64,000 bases of DNA from Streptomyces sp. FIT100 (GCF_024584805.1 NZ_CP075715.1:806001-870000), one strand, 5' to 3'. Numbered from the stretch's first letter, positions 34,277 to 42,650 are shown. Translations and numbers: made by a program. The notes: generated by a model not told the origin, from the letters alone.

Positions 34277-35121
34277 CGGTTCTCTTCCTTCTGCTTCGTC
34301 GGGTGCGGCCAGGGGGTGAGGTGGGCGGTCAGCCAGCCGGGGGCCCCCGAGGGCCGCGGCCTGGACGGCGCGTTCAGAGTGATCCGCTCGTGGATGCCGT
34401 CCGCCCGCGCCAGCAGGGTCTCCACATAGGCGCGGCGCAAAGCGGCGGTGGAGTCGAAGCCGGGCTCGTCGACCAGCCACTCGTCGGGCACGTCGGCGGC
34501 CGCCTCGGTCAGCAACTCCTCGGTGACCAGCGGGGCCAGCTCGGCCGCCGCGGCCGTGATGTCGGGGCCGAAGGGCGCGAGAGCGTGGTCGGAGGCGTCG
34601 TACGGCTTGGCGGCGGATGCCCGCGCGCCCGGCCAGTTGTGGTGCCAGATCATCGTGGCGCCGTGGTCGATGAGCCAGAGCTCACCGTGCCAGACGAGCA
34701 TGTTGGGGTTGCGCCAGGACCGGTCGACGTTGTTGATCAGCGCGTCGAACCAGACGACCCGGCCCGCCTCCCGGGCGTCCACCTCGTACGCGAGCGGGTC
34801 GAAGCCGATCGAGCCGGGCAGGAAGTCCATCCCGAGGTTGAGGCCGCCACTGGCCTTCAGCAGCTCCTGCACCTCCTGGTCGGGCTCGGACAGACCGATG
34901 ACCGGGTCGAGCTGTATCTGCACGAGCTCCGGAACCCGCAGCCCGAGCCGCCGCCCGAGCTGCCCGCAGATGACCTCGGCGACCAGGGTCTTGCGGCCCT
35001 GTCCCGCGCCGGTGAACTTCATGACGTACGTACCGAGATCGTCGGCCTCGACGATGCCCGGGAGCGAACCGCCCTCACGCAGAGGCGTGACGTAGCGGGC
35101 CGCTGTGACCTCTGTCAGCAT
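34273..35121 (-). CDS. HipA-like kinase family protein
   Basis: 282-residue protein with a HipA-type (PI3K-like) kinase core: K35 in YVMKFTGAG, the catalytic loop FDALINNVDRSWRNPN (D126, N130/N131, D133) and the metal-binding D152 in LIDHGA. It lacks the separate N-terminal HipA domain and no HipB-like DNA-binding antitoxin is adjacent. The ATG at 35121 has GGGGAA close by; two TATAGC hexamers 9 bases apart lie just upstream, so the start may be leaderless. It is coupled to DUF3037. Confidence 0.82.
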   Translation of the reverse strand: MLTEVTAARYVTPLREGGSLPGIVEADDLGTYVMKFTGAGQGRKTLVAEVICGQLGRRLGLRVPELVQIQLDPVIGLSEPDQEVQELLKASGGLNLGMDFLPGSIGFDPLAYEVDAREAGRVVWFDALINNVDRSWRNPNMLVWHGELWLIDHGATMIWHHNWPGARASAAKPYDASDHALAPFGPDITAAAAELAPLVTEELLTEAAADVPDEWLVDEPGFDSTAALRRAYVETLLARADGIHERITLNAPSRPRPSGAPGWLTAHLTPWPHPTKQKEENR

Positions 35122-35291
35122 TTCCCCAGGCTATACGGGCTATACGGGTTCGCTCCCTGGCAATCGACGGAGAGGGTCGGCGCGGCACAACCTGGGGCAT
35201 CGCCTCCGGTCAGCCCTGGGGAAAATCTGGGGAGTCTCGACCGGCAAGCAGTCCGTCGATGACGGCGCGCCCCTTTGTGGGCTTGATCCGC

Positions 35292-36012
35292 TTTGACGGA
35301 CATCCGAGATCAGGGGTTCTGCCCCGGGAGGATGTCCATCATGGAGAGCATGGGGAAGAAGCCTCGGCCTCGCCGTTCGTTCACGCCGGAGTTCAAGGCC
35401 GAGATTGTCGAGCTGTGCCGACGCGGTGACCGCTCGGTGGGTCAGGTCGCCAAGGACTTCGACCTGACCGAGACCGCGGTGCGGCTGTGGGTCAGCCAGG
35501 CCGAAACCGACGCGGGTGAACGGGACGGGCTGACCAGCAGCGAACGCGAGGAGCCGGCCGCGCTGCGGCGGGAGAACCGCCGGCTGCGGGAGGACGTGGA
35601 GATCCTCAAGCGGGCCACGGCTTTCTTCGCGAAGGAGACCCGGTGACGGTGCACCCGTTCATCGAGGCGGAGAAGCGAAACGGTCACAACGTCAAGCACG
35701 CGTGTGAACTGCTGCAGGTCTCCCGAGCCGCCTTCTACGCCCGCCGCACCGGCAAGCCCGGTCCGCGGGCGGTCCGTGACGCCGAGCTGACCGAGAAGAT
35801 CACCGAGGTTCACGAGCGTTCCCGCGGGACCTACGGCGCCCCACGAGTCCATGCCGTCCTGCATAGGCAGGACGAGGAGTACGGACGGCGCCGCATCGCC
35901 CGGCTGATGCGCAACGCCGGGCTGCAGGGCCGACACCGCAGACGACGGCAGCTGACGACGATCCCCGATCCGCGCGCCGCGTCCCGGCCCGACCTCGTCG
36001 TCCGCGACTTCG
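35292..36012 (+). mobile_element. IS3-family element, 3'-truncated relic
   Basis: The left end is probably near 35292 (CTTTGACGGACATCC), 49 bases before orfA. OrfA is complete and orfB is cut after about 124 codons, losing the catalytic core. At about 36013-36018 the sequence switches directly into an inverted IS5 relic. No right terminal repeat is present, so the element cannot move. Confidence 0.75.
35341..35646 (+). CDS. IS3-family transposase OrfA
   Basis: 101-residue DNA-binding subunit: a helix-turn-helix of the IS3 type (RRSFTPEFKAEIVELCRRGDRSVGQVAKDF) followed by a leucine-zipper-like helix (AALRRENRRLREDVEILKRATAFF). The ATG at 35341 has GGGAGGA upstream. Its stop overlaps the orfB start by four bases (GTGA); orfB is in the -1 frame, so the fusion protein could have been made by frameshifting or coupling. 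Confidence 0.88.
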   Translation: MESMGKKPRPRRSFTPEFKAEIVELCRRGDRSVGQVAKDFDLTETAVRLWVSQAETDAGERDGLTSSEREEPAALRRENRRLREDVEILKRATAFFAKETR

Positions 36013-36035
36013 CGGAATGCCGGTGGCATCGGTGA
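35643..36035 (+). pseudogene. IS3-family transposase OrfB, truncated
   Basis: It begins normally (VHPFIEAEKRNGHNVKHACE, then the HTH_21 region with YGAPRVHAVL and RRIARLMRNAGLQG) and stops being IS3 after RPDLVVRDFA. The last six or seven residues come from the neighbouring IS5 relic. The DDE integrase core is gone. The GTG start at 35643 overlaps the OrfA stop. Confidence 0.88.
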
Positions 36036-36446
36036 TCAGGTGATGCTTGCTGCCCGTCCTGCCCCGGTCAACGGGGCTTCGTCCGGTCTTGGCTCCCCCT
36101 TTAACGCCCGGATGTGGGAGCCGTCGACCGCCGCCCGGGAGAAGTCGAGGGCGTTCGCGCCGCGCAGCTTGGCGAGGAGGATTTCGTGCCGTCGGGGCCA
36201 CACTCCGGCCCCGGTCCATTCGGCCAAGCGGCGCCAGCAGGTCATGCCCGAGCCGAAGCCGAGTTCCTGCGGCAGGTGTTCCCAGGCGATCCCGGTGTGC
36301 AGCACGAACAGGATGCCCTGGAACACCAGCCGGTCCGGATGCCGCTTACGACCAGGATGCCGGATCCGACGCTCAGCCTTCGGCAGCAGCGGCTCGATCA
36401 CCGCCCACCGCTCGTCGTCGACTTCCCACGCCTTCGGCCGAGCCAT
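36013..36446 (-). pseudogene. IS5-family (IS427-type) transposase, truncated
   Basis: From ATG 36446 the first frame gives MARPKAWEVDDERWAVIEPL, the DUF4096 domain and the start of the DDE domain (AVDGSHIRA), and ends at 36036. The second part, continuing as KGGAKTGRSPVDRGRTGSKH then LITDATGIP, is in the -1 frame entered at the TTAAAGGGGG tract near 36098-36107, as expected for a programmed frameshift in this IS group. It is then cut off, missing most of the catalytic domain. Confidence 0.85.
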
Positions 36447-36509
36447 CCGTACCCCCAGATCACCAATCCCGGAGTGATCCAACCATCTCGAAGATCATTT
36501 CGTTAGGAG
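36013..36509 (-). mobile_element. IS5-family element, 3'-truncated relic in inverse orientation
   Basis: The outer end is probably near 36509 (on the minus strand CTCCTAACGAAATGATC). The transposase frame runs leftwards and ends at the IS3 junction, within the sequence that should continue past HHLITDATGIP. There is no inner terminal repeat. Confidence 0.7.
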
Positions 36510-36536
36510 TTCCAAGCGCCGCCGCGGGCGTCCGAA

Positions 36537-36557
36537 GGGGTCGGAATTTCCGACCCC
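36537..36557. promoter_or_regulatory. Perfect 21-bp palindrome upstream of the ABC/two-component operon
   Basis: GGGGTCGGAA and its exact complement TTCCGACCCC flank a single central T. The site lies 58 bases before the ABC ATPase start and about 28 bases outside the IS5 relic. Its position and symmetry suit an operator. Bound protein unknown; the response regulator downstream is one candidate. Confidence 0.6.
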
Positions 36558-36615
36558 CGGACTCGGGTGCCTGCCCCATCGCGTCGATGACCAGCGGATT
36601 CGTACGGTCGACGGC

Positions 36616-37305
36616 ATGGAAGCCATTCTCGAACTCGAGCGGGTCAGCCGGACCTACGGCCGCGGCCGGCACACCGTGCACGCGCTGCACGACCTCGACG
36701 CGCGGCTGTACGCGCACTCCCTCACCGCCGTCACGGGCCCTTCCGGGTCTGGGAAGTCGACCTTCCTGCAGTGCGCGGCCGGGCTCGACAAGCCGACGTC
36801 GGGGAGCGTGCGGCTGGCCGGGCAGGAGATCTCCGGCATGGGTGAGCGGCAGCTGACCCGGCTGCGCCGGGCCCGCATCGGGTTCGTGTTCCAGTCCTTC
36901 AACCTGCTGCCGACGCTGACCGCCGAGGAGAATGTGCTGCTGCCGCTGCGCCTCGACGGCAAGCGCAGGGACCCCGCAAGAGCGCGGCAGATGCTCTCCC
37001 GTGTCGGCCTCGACGGCCGCGCGGACGCGAAGCCCGGTCAGCTGTCCGGCGGCCAGCAGCAGCGCGTCGCCATCGCCCGCGCGCTGATCACCGAGCCGGA
37101 CGTGGTCTTCGCCGACGAGCCGACCGGCTCCCTCGATGCGGAGACCGCGGCCGGGGTGCTGGTGCTGCTGCGGGAGGCGGTGAGCTCGTACGGGGCCACC
37201 GTCGCGGTCGTCACCCACGACCCGGCGGTGACCGAGCGGGCCGACCGGGTGCTGCGGCTCGCTGAGGGGCGGCTCGTGGCGGACACCGTGGGGGCACTGG
37301 CATGA
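36616..37305 (+). CDS. ABC transporter ATP-binding protein (MacB/LolD type)
   Basis: 229-residue ATPase. Walker A GPSGSGKS (41-48), Q-loop VFQSFNLLP, signature LSGGQQQR, Walker B VVFADEP and the H-loop VTHD are intact. The sequence type (LTRLRRARIGFVFQ) is that of ATPases paired with FtsX-like permeases in antibiotic or lipid export. It overlaps the permease by 4 bases (ATGA). With the histidine kinase and regulator downstream it forms a module resembling peptide-antibiotic resistance systems. Confidence 0.93.
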   Translation: MEAILELERVSRTYGRGRHTVHALHDLDARLYAHSLTAVTGPSGSGKSTFLQCAAGLDKPTSGSVRLAGQEISGMGERQLTRLRRARIGFVFQSFNLLPTLTAEENVLLPLRLDGKRRDPARARQMLSRVGLDGRADAKPGQLSGGQQQRVAIARALITEPDVVFADEPTGSLDAETAAGVLVLLREAVSSYGATVAVVTHDPAVTERADRVLRLAEGRLVADTVGALA

Positions 37306-38627
37306 GCGTGCTCGCCCCCAACGGCCTCGGCGCCGCCTCCGTCAGGGCCCGCCCCTCCGCATTCGCGGGGACCTTCGCCGCTCTGGTGTTCTGCGCGACC
37401 GTCGTCACCGCGAGCGTGGCCGTCGCGGTCTCCGCCTCCCGGGTGCCGTCCTCCCCCGAGCAGTACGCGGTCTACGAAATGGGCCTCGTCTTCAGCCTGG
37501 TCACCGTCTACATGTCCGTCTTCGTCATCGGCCAGGTGATGTCCCTGGCCGTGAGCCAGCGAGGCCGGGAGAGCGCGCTGCTGCGCGCGATCGGCGCTGG
37601 ACCGTGGCAGATCCGGCGCATGGTGGCGACCGAGGCGCTGTTCACGGCGCTGCTCGCGCTGCCGGTCGGTTACGGGCTCGGGGCGCTGGTCGCGTGGGGA
37701 TGGTTCGGCGCGCTCGATGCCGGCGGGATGCTCCCGGACGGGATGTCGCTGCACATCGGTCTCGGGCCGCTGTTCGCCGCGCTCGGCACGCTGGTGGTGT
37801 CCTCGCAGCTCGGCGGCCTGATCGCAGCTCTGCGCGCCTCCCGTACCCGCCCGTCGGCCGCGCTGTCGGCGACACAGGTCCCGGGCGGTGAACAGGCGGG
37901 CAGGGTCCGGGGCACCGTCTCGCTGGTGTTCCTCGCGGGCGCGGTGGCGCTCACCGTCGTGGCCGCGGTGGGGTCGGCGGAGAACGCCGGGGACGTGATC
38001 CCGCTGGTGCTGCTCGCGTATCTGGTGGCCACCGGTGTCGCGGGGCCCTGGCTCGGGCGGTTTGCGACCCGGGCGGCGGCGCCCGTGCTGTACGCCGTGG
38101 GGGGCGTGGCGGGCGAGCTCGCGGTGGCGGGATCCCGGGCCAGGGCCCGCCGCCTCTCCGCGGCGATCACGCCGATCGCGATGGTGACGGCCTTCTCACT
38201 GGCCCAGTTCGTCTCGCTGGCCGCAGCTGAGGACGTGGACGCGACAGCGCTGTTCGGCACCCTGCTGTATGCCGCCTTCGCGGGCCTGGTCGCCGCCAAC
38301 ACGCTGGTGATGCTGACGCTTGAGCGACTGCGGGAGTTCTCGCTGCTGCGCACGATCGGCGCCGAGAAGCACCAGATACGCGCGGTGGTGCTTGCCGAGT
38401 CGGCGATCACGGCCCTTGCCGGAGTCGGTGCGGGCACGGCGATCGCCTGCGCGCTGATGGCCCCGCTGGGAGCCAGGACGGGCACGCCGCTGTCCGCTCT
38501 TCCGATGTGGGCATGGGCGGCGACCCTCGGCGCGGGGGCCGTCCTGGTGTGGGCGGCGTCCGCCGCGCCGCTGGGGCGAATGTTCCGAGTGCGTCCGATC
38601 GACGGGGTTGCCCGCAGGAGCGCGTAA
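37302..38627 (+). CDS. FtsX-like ABC transporter permease
   Basis: 441-residue membrane protein with two FtsX-type halves: about 60-185 (SLVTVYMSVFVIGQVMSLAVS; RESALLRAIGAGPWQIRRMV) and about 285-430 (LREFSLLRTIGAEKHQIRAVV), eight or so helices in all. It lacks the large extracellular domain of MacB. The ATG at 37302 overlaps the ATPase stop, so translation is coupled. The substrate is probably a hydrophobic or peptide compound, by analogy only. Confidence 0.9.
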   Translation: MSVLAPNGLGAASVRARPSAFAGTFAALVFCATVVTASVAVAVSASRVPSSPEQYAVYEMGLVFSLVTVYMSVFVIGQVMSLAVSQRGRESALLRAIGAGPWQIRRMVATEALFTALLALPVGYGLGALVAWGWFGALDAGGMLPDGMSLHIGLGPLFAALGTLVVSSQLGGLIAALRASRTRPSAALSATQVPGGEQAGRVRGTVSLVFLAGAVALTVVAAVGSAENAGDVIPLVLLAYLVATGVAGPWLGRFATRAAAPVLYAVGGVAGELAVAGSRARARRLSAAITPIAMVTAFSLAQFVSLAAAEDVDATALFGTLLYAAFAGLVAANTLVMLTLERLREFSLLRTIGAEKHQIRAVVLAESAITALAGVGAGTAIACALMAPLGARTGTPLSALPMWAWAATLGAGAVLVWAASAAPLGRMFRVRPIDGVARRSA

Positions 38628-38803
38628 CAGATGGGAATCTCAAGGCTGTGGGCACCCGGCCCGCCCGAAGAGCGAAGCCGGTGCCTCGACACGAAGCGCC
38701 CGCCCCGGAGCATCGCGGTCACGCCGCCCACGGCAGCACCGGGACACGCGGGGCGGGCACAGCCGAACCCAGCTATTACCACCCGACAGGCATCGAGGAC
38801 TTG

Positions 38804-40102
38804 ATGCGCCACCTCCGCAAGCTGCCCGGCTCCCTCAGGGGGGCAGCGAACCTTCTCTTCGGCTCGCCCGGCGAGGCCGCGTACGCCCTGCTCGTCCCCG
38901 CCCTCGGGCTCGTCTGCGGCCTCGCCCTGCTGATGCTGCTCGCCACGTCCCTTCTCACCGCGATCGTCCAGATCGGCCTGGTCCTGCTCATCGGCACGCT
39001 CGCCGCCGCCCGCGCCATCGGCGCCCTGCACCGCGCCCTGCTGCGCGGCATGCTCGGCGAGGACATTCCCGCGCCGCCCGAGCGGCAGCGACCGCGCGGG
39101 TTGCGCTCCGCCCTGACCGACGGTGACGACTGGCGAGCCGCTGCTTTCACCGTCGCGTACACGCCCGTCGGCCTCGTCCTGTTCGCGGTGTGGGTGATGG
39201 GCAGGTACTACGGCCTGGCCGCGCTCACCTACCCCTTGTGGTGGCGGGCCATCGAGGAGGACGGCCACTACGGCATCGGCTTCGGCTTCGGCATCGAACC
39301 CGACACCTGGCCTCAGGCTCTCATCACCGCCGTGGCCGGCGCCGGCATCCTCGGCTTCACCACCTGGTCGACGCGCGGACTGCTCGACCGCGTCGTACGC
39401 CCCATGGCCCAGGCGCTGATCGGGCCCGGACGGCTCGAAACCCGGGTCCAGGAGCTCCAGGAGACCCGCGCGCTGGCCGTCAAGGACTCCGCCGCCACCC
39501 TGCGCCGCATCGAACGCGACCTGCACGACGGCGCCCAGGCCAGGCTCGTCGCCGTCGCGATGGCCCTCGCGGGCGCGAAGGACCAGCTCGCCCGGGTCCC
39601 CGGCGACGCCCCCGAACTGGCGCGCGGCCGCGAGCTGGTGGACTCCGCCCTCGACGGCTCCCGCACCGCGATCAAAGAACTCCGCGATCTGGTCCGGGGC
39701 ATCCACCCACCGGCCCTCGACGACGGCCTGGACGTCGCCCTTGAGACTCTGGTCTCGGGATACGACGCACCGCAGGTGACCCTGAACGCGGACCTGCCGG
39801 AACGACCTCCCGAGGCGATCGAGACCATCGCGTACTTCTGCGCGGCCGAGCTGATCGCCAACGCCGCGAAGCACGCGGGCGCGACCCGCGCCGACGTGGC
39901 GGCGTACACGAAGGACGGGACGCTGCGCCTGTCCGTGACCGACGACGGGCACGGCGGCGCACGGCCGCGCGCGGGCGGCGGCACGGGGCTGGCCGGATTG
40001 TCGGAGCGGGTCAGTACGGTGGACGGGCGGCTGCTGATCGACAGCCCCGCCGGCGGCCCGACCACCGCCACCGTCGAACTGCCGCTGGACCCCAGGACGT
40101 AG
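38804..40102 (+). CDS. Sensor histidine kinase (NarL-partner type)
   Basis: 432-residue membrane kinase. Two helices (about 27-70) and two more (about 115-185) surround a short external segment. The HisKA_3 dimerisation helix carries the phospho-accepting H241 in ERDLHDGAQARL, and the HATPase domain (ELIANAAKHAGATRADV, DDGHGG, GTGLAGLSERV) follows. The ATG at 38804 has GAGGAC 7 bases upstream. Its partner response regulator would begin 23 bases after its stop if the intervening mobile element were removed. Confidence 0.92.
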   Translation: MRHLRKLPGSLRGAANLLFGSPGEAAYALLVPALGLVCGLALLMLLATSLLTAIVQIGLVLLIGTLAAARAIGALHRALLRGMLGEDIPAPPERQRPRGLRSALTDGDDWRAAAFTVAYTPVGLVLFAVWVMGRYYGLAALTYPLWWRAIEEDGHYGIGFGFGIEPDTWPQALITAVAGAGILGFTTWSTRGLLDRVVRPMAQALIGPGRLETRVQELQETRALAVKDSAATLRRIERDLHDGAQARLVAVAMALAGAKDQLARVPGDAPELARGRELVDSALDGSRTAIKELRDLVRGIHPPALDDGLDVALETLVSGYDAPQVTLNADLPERPPEAIETIAYFCAAELIANAAKHAGATRADVAAYTKDGTLRLSVTDDGHGGARPRAGGGTGLAGLSERVSTVDGRLLIDSPAGGPTTATVELPLDPRT

Positions 40103-40109
40103 GACCTAG

Positions 40110-41114
40110 TACCGCATCAGGCAACGTCTGCCCTGTCCGCTACCGGCACCTCGGGGCGATGTCCCCCGTCGATATGTCCGTGCGTTCGGGCGCACGGGCG
40201 AGCGCGGGGCAACGCGACCCGAGCCGTCGTTCCGTCGCGAGGCAGCGGCCAACGGCCCAGGACAAATCAGGTCAAGCCGGAACTCGCGTGGGCCGGTATC
40301 GCATGGCGACTGCTCCCGACCGGAACTCATGGCGATCCACGAGCTCGACCTGGATGCGCTCGCGCAGACCGGCGAGCAACGTCGGCCCGTGCCCGGCAAG
40401 GACCGGCTGCACAAGGAACTCATACTCGTCGATCAATCCCAGGTCTGCCAACGCCAGGGGGAGCGTCACGCCACCCACCCACAGGCCCTCGCCTGGCTCC
40501 TGCTTGAGCCGCTGAACCGCTTGCCCCAAGTCGCCTCGCAGCAGCTCAGCATTCCAATCGGCCTCGCCCAGCGTGCTCGACACGACGTACTTCTTCGCCC
40601 GGTCGATGGTCTCGGCGAACGGGACCTCCCACTCATCCATCCAGTCAGGCCACGTGCCCGTGGCCGGCTTCCGCCACGCCGACTCCATCATCTCGTAGGT
40701 CACCCGGCCGAATAGCAGGGCATCGGCTCGTCCCATCTCGGCGGTCCAGTAGTGCATCGACTCCTCGTCCGGCGGAAGCCCTGCCTCGTGATGGCAGCAG
40801 CCGTCGAGCGTGACGTTGATCGAGTATCGAAGTGGTCTCATCTCGTTGCTCTCCCTTGATGCGCGCCCCGCGTTCACCGGACCGTACTTAGACGGCTGTC
40901 GGCACCATTTCTGATCGGCGCCCCGATCGGACCTACTCAACACCGTTGCGATGCGAACCAGGCCGCAGACCGCGCGCCCGACCGATTCGGTGTTCGGGGC
41001 GGTCAGGTCCGCGACGGGACGGCGCCCATAACGCTCGACTTTGATGCACGTACCGGTCACCTACCGCTGACTCAGGGGCAACGACGAACGTCGCAAACGT
41101 TGCCTGACGCGGCA
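40110..41114. mobile_element. Non-autonomous element with 22-bp terminal inverted repeats and CTAG duplication
   Basis: The left end (40110-40131) and the reverse complement of the right end (41093-41114) agree at 19 of 22 positions, with shared core CCGC-TCAGGCAACGT. CTAG flanks both ends (40106-40109 and 41115-41118), as a target duplication would. The 1005-bp interior has one good gene (a DHFR-like protein, minus strand) and no transposase. Removing it restores a compact kinase-regulator pair. Confidence 0.85.
40272..40841 (-). CDS. Dihydrofolate-reductase-family (RibD C-terminal) protein
   Basis: 189-residue reductase-fold protein starting MRPLRYSINVTLDG, with ADALLFGRVTYEMMES, the segment AKKYVVSSTL, then GLWVGGVTLPLALADLGLIDEY. 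This is the YyaP/RibD_C family, not the essential folate enzyme; the substrate is unknown. The ATG at 40841 has GGGAGA upstream; the longer in-frame ORF reaches the element end and looks non-coding there. It is carried inside the inverted-repeat element and opposes the host operon. Confidence 0.88.
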   Translation of the reverse strand: MRPLRYSINVTLDGCCHHEAGLPPDEESMHYWTAEMGRADALLFGRVTYEMMESAWRKPATGTWPDWMDEWEVPFAETIDRAKKYVVSSTLGEADWNAELLRGDLGQAVQRLKQEPGEGLWVGGVTLPLALADLGLIDEYEFLVQPVLAGHGPTLLAGLRERIQVELVDRHEFRSGAVAMRYRPTRVPA

Positions 41115-41128
41115 CTAGGATCCGCCGC

Positions 41129-41779
41129 ATGCGCATCGTGATCGCCGAAGACGCCGCCGTCGTACGCGAGGGCCTGGTCCAGCTGCTGCGTGACCGGGGC
41201 TTGGACGTCGCCGCCGCGGTGGGCGACGCCGAGGCGCTGCTCGCGGCAGTCGAGGAATACCGGCCGGACGCCGTCGTCGCGGACATTCGCATGCCGCCCA
41301 CGCACCGCGACGAAGGACTGCGCGCCGCGCTCACCCTGCGCGAACGCTATCCGGACCTCGGGGTGCTGCTCTTCTCCCAATACGTGGAAACGCGCTACGC
41401 CAACCGGCTCGCCGCCACCGGCATGTCCGGCTTCGGCTATCTGCTCAAGGAACGCGTCGTCGACGTGGACGACTTCGTCGACGCCCTGCACCGGGTGGCC
41501 GCGGGCGGCACCGCGCTCGATCCGGAGGTGGTCTCGAAGCTGCTGGCCGCCCAGCACACAGCACACGGCCTGGCGGAGCTCACCGCGCGCGAGCACGAGA
41601 TCCTCGCGCTGATGGCACAGGGCCGCACGAACGCAGCGATCGCCGAGGGGCTCGGCATCTCCCAGCGCGTGGTGGAGAAGCACACCGCAAGCATCTTCAC
41701 CAAGCTGGACCTGCCGCGCACAGAGACCGGCCACCGACGGGTACTGGCGGTGCTGCGGTATCTGCAGGGCGACGGCTGA
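41129..41779 (+). CDS. LuxR/NarL-family response regulator
   Basis: 216 residues: a receiver domain (1-120; acidic pocket E7-D8, phospho-acceptor D52 in VVADIRMPP, conserved K in LLKER) and a C-terminal GerE/LuxR helix-turn-helix (about 150-210: LTAREHEILALMAQGRTNAAIAEGLGISQRVVEKH). It is the natural partner of the upstream kinase, now separated by the inserted element. Without the kinase promoter it may depend on read-through or on a promoter in the element. Confidence 0.93.
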   Translation: MRIVIAEDAAVVREGLVQLLRDRGLDVAAAVGDAEALLAAVEEYRPDAVVADIRMPPTHRDEGLRAALTLRERYPDLGVLLFSQYVETRYANRLAATGMSGFGYLLKERVVDVDDFVDALHRVAAGGTALDPEVVSKLLAAQHTAHGLAELTAREHEILALMAQGRTNAAIAEGLGISQRVVEKHTASIFTKLDLPRTETGHRRVLAVLRYLQGDG

Positions 41780-41834
41780 AGACGAAGGACCTGGTGCCGT
41801 ACGCCATGCGGGAGGCGGGCGGCCCTGAAGCTTC

Positions 41835-42570
41835 CCCTTGATTGTGGACAGCTGGAGACTGGGACGAGAGATCCCAGGGGAAGCAGTGCCAGGTGGGAAG
41901 CAACTACGCGAAGCGGTACTCCGACGAGTACAAACGGGACGCAGTCGAGCTCGTTCGGTCCTCGGGTCGGACGGTGACCGAGGTCGCCCGGGAGCTCGGG
42001 ATCAGTCCGGAGTCCCTACGGGCCTGGGTGAAGAAGGCCATGACCGGCCTCGACCAGTCCGTGCAGGCGGCCGACGACCGCGACAAGGAGCTGAGGCGGC
42101 TGCGGAAGCTCACCGCGGACCAGGCGAAGACGATCGAGATCCTGAAAAAAGCGACGGCCTTCTTCGCGAAGGAGAGCGACCGGTGAGCGAGATATGCCGG
42201 TTCATCCACGCGGAGAAGGCAAACTACACGATCGTCCTGTTGCGCAAAGCGATGAGGACCGGCCGCTCGACGTACTACGCCTGGGTCGCCGGGGTCGAGG
42301 CCCGCGAAGCAAGGCGACCGGCCGATGAGGCCCTGGCCCACGAGATCACGGTGATCCACATCGCCTCCCGCGGCAATTACGGCGTCCCACGCGTCGCCGC
42401 AGAACTACGCCGGCTGGGCAAGCTGGTCAACCGCAAGCGGGTCGAGCGCGTCATGCGCGAGCGAGGCATCGCCGGGAACAGCCGCCGCACCGGGCGCCGC
42501 AGCCTGACCAAGGCCGACGCCACCTCCGCCGCGTCGCCCGACCTGCTCGGCCGGGACTTCACCGCAACCC
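41835..42570 (+). mobile_element. Second IS3-family element, 3'-truncated relic
   Basis: The left end is probably near 41835-41842 (TTGTGGACAGCTGGAG), followed by a CTGGGA-7-TCCCAG dyad just before orfA. OrfA is intact. OrfB loses IS3 character after DLLGRDFTATRP at about 42570, 25 bases from the stop of the convergent oxidase gene. It is a different IS3 member from the one at 35.3 kb, yet is cut at nearly the same orfB position. Confidence 0.75.
41893..42186 (+). CDS. IS3-family transposase OrfA (second copy, different type)
   Basis: 97-residue OrfA: helix-turn-helix YAKRYSDEYKRDAVELVRSS then VTEVARELGISPESLRAWVKK, and a zipper helix ending TIEILKKATAFFAKESD. Only about a third of its residues match the OrfA at 35.3 kb. 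The GTG at 41893 has GGGGAAG upstream. The stop overlaps the orfB GTG by four bases. Confidence 0.88.
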   Translation: MGSNYAKRYSDEYKRDAVELVRSSGRTVTEVARELGISPESLRAWVKKAMTGLDQSVQAADDRDKELRRLRKLTADQAKTIEILKKATAFFAKESDR

Positions 42571-42650
42571 GCCCCGTCTCTCAGGGTCGTTCCTTCAGCG
42601 ACTCCTCCGAGTGTTGGCGGCCGGTTCGGGGCGGCCGAGCCAGGAGATGA
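42183..42650 (+). pseudogene. IS3-family transposase OrfB, truncated
   Basis: It starts VSEICRFIHAEKANYTIVLL, has the HTH_21 segment (NYGVPRVAAELRRLGKLVNRKRVERVM) and ends as IS3 at GRDFTATRP. The remaining frame to 42650 is antisense to the oxidase gene and not transposase. The integrase core is missing. Confidence 0.87.

Noticed and set aside
36047..36856. 269-codon plus-strand frame over the IS5 relic
   Set aside because: It is a shadow of the inverted transposase and the ABC gene start, with no motifs.
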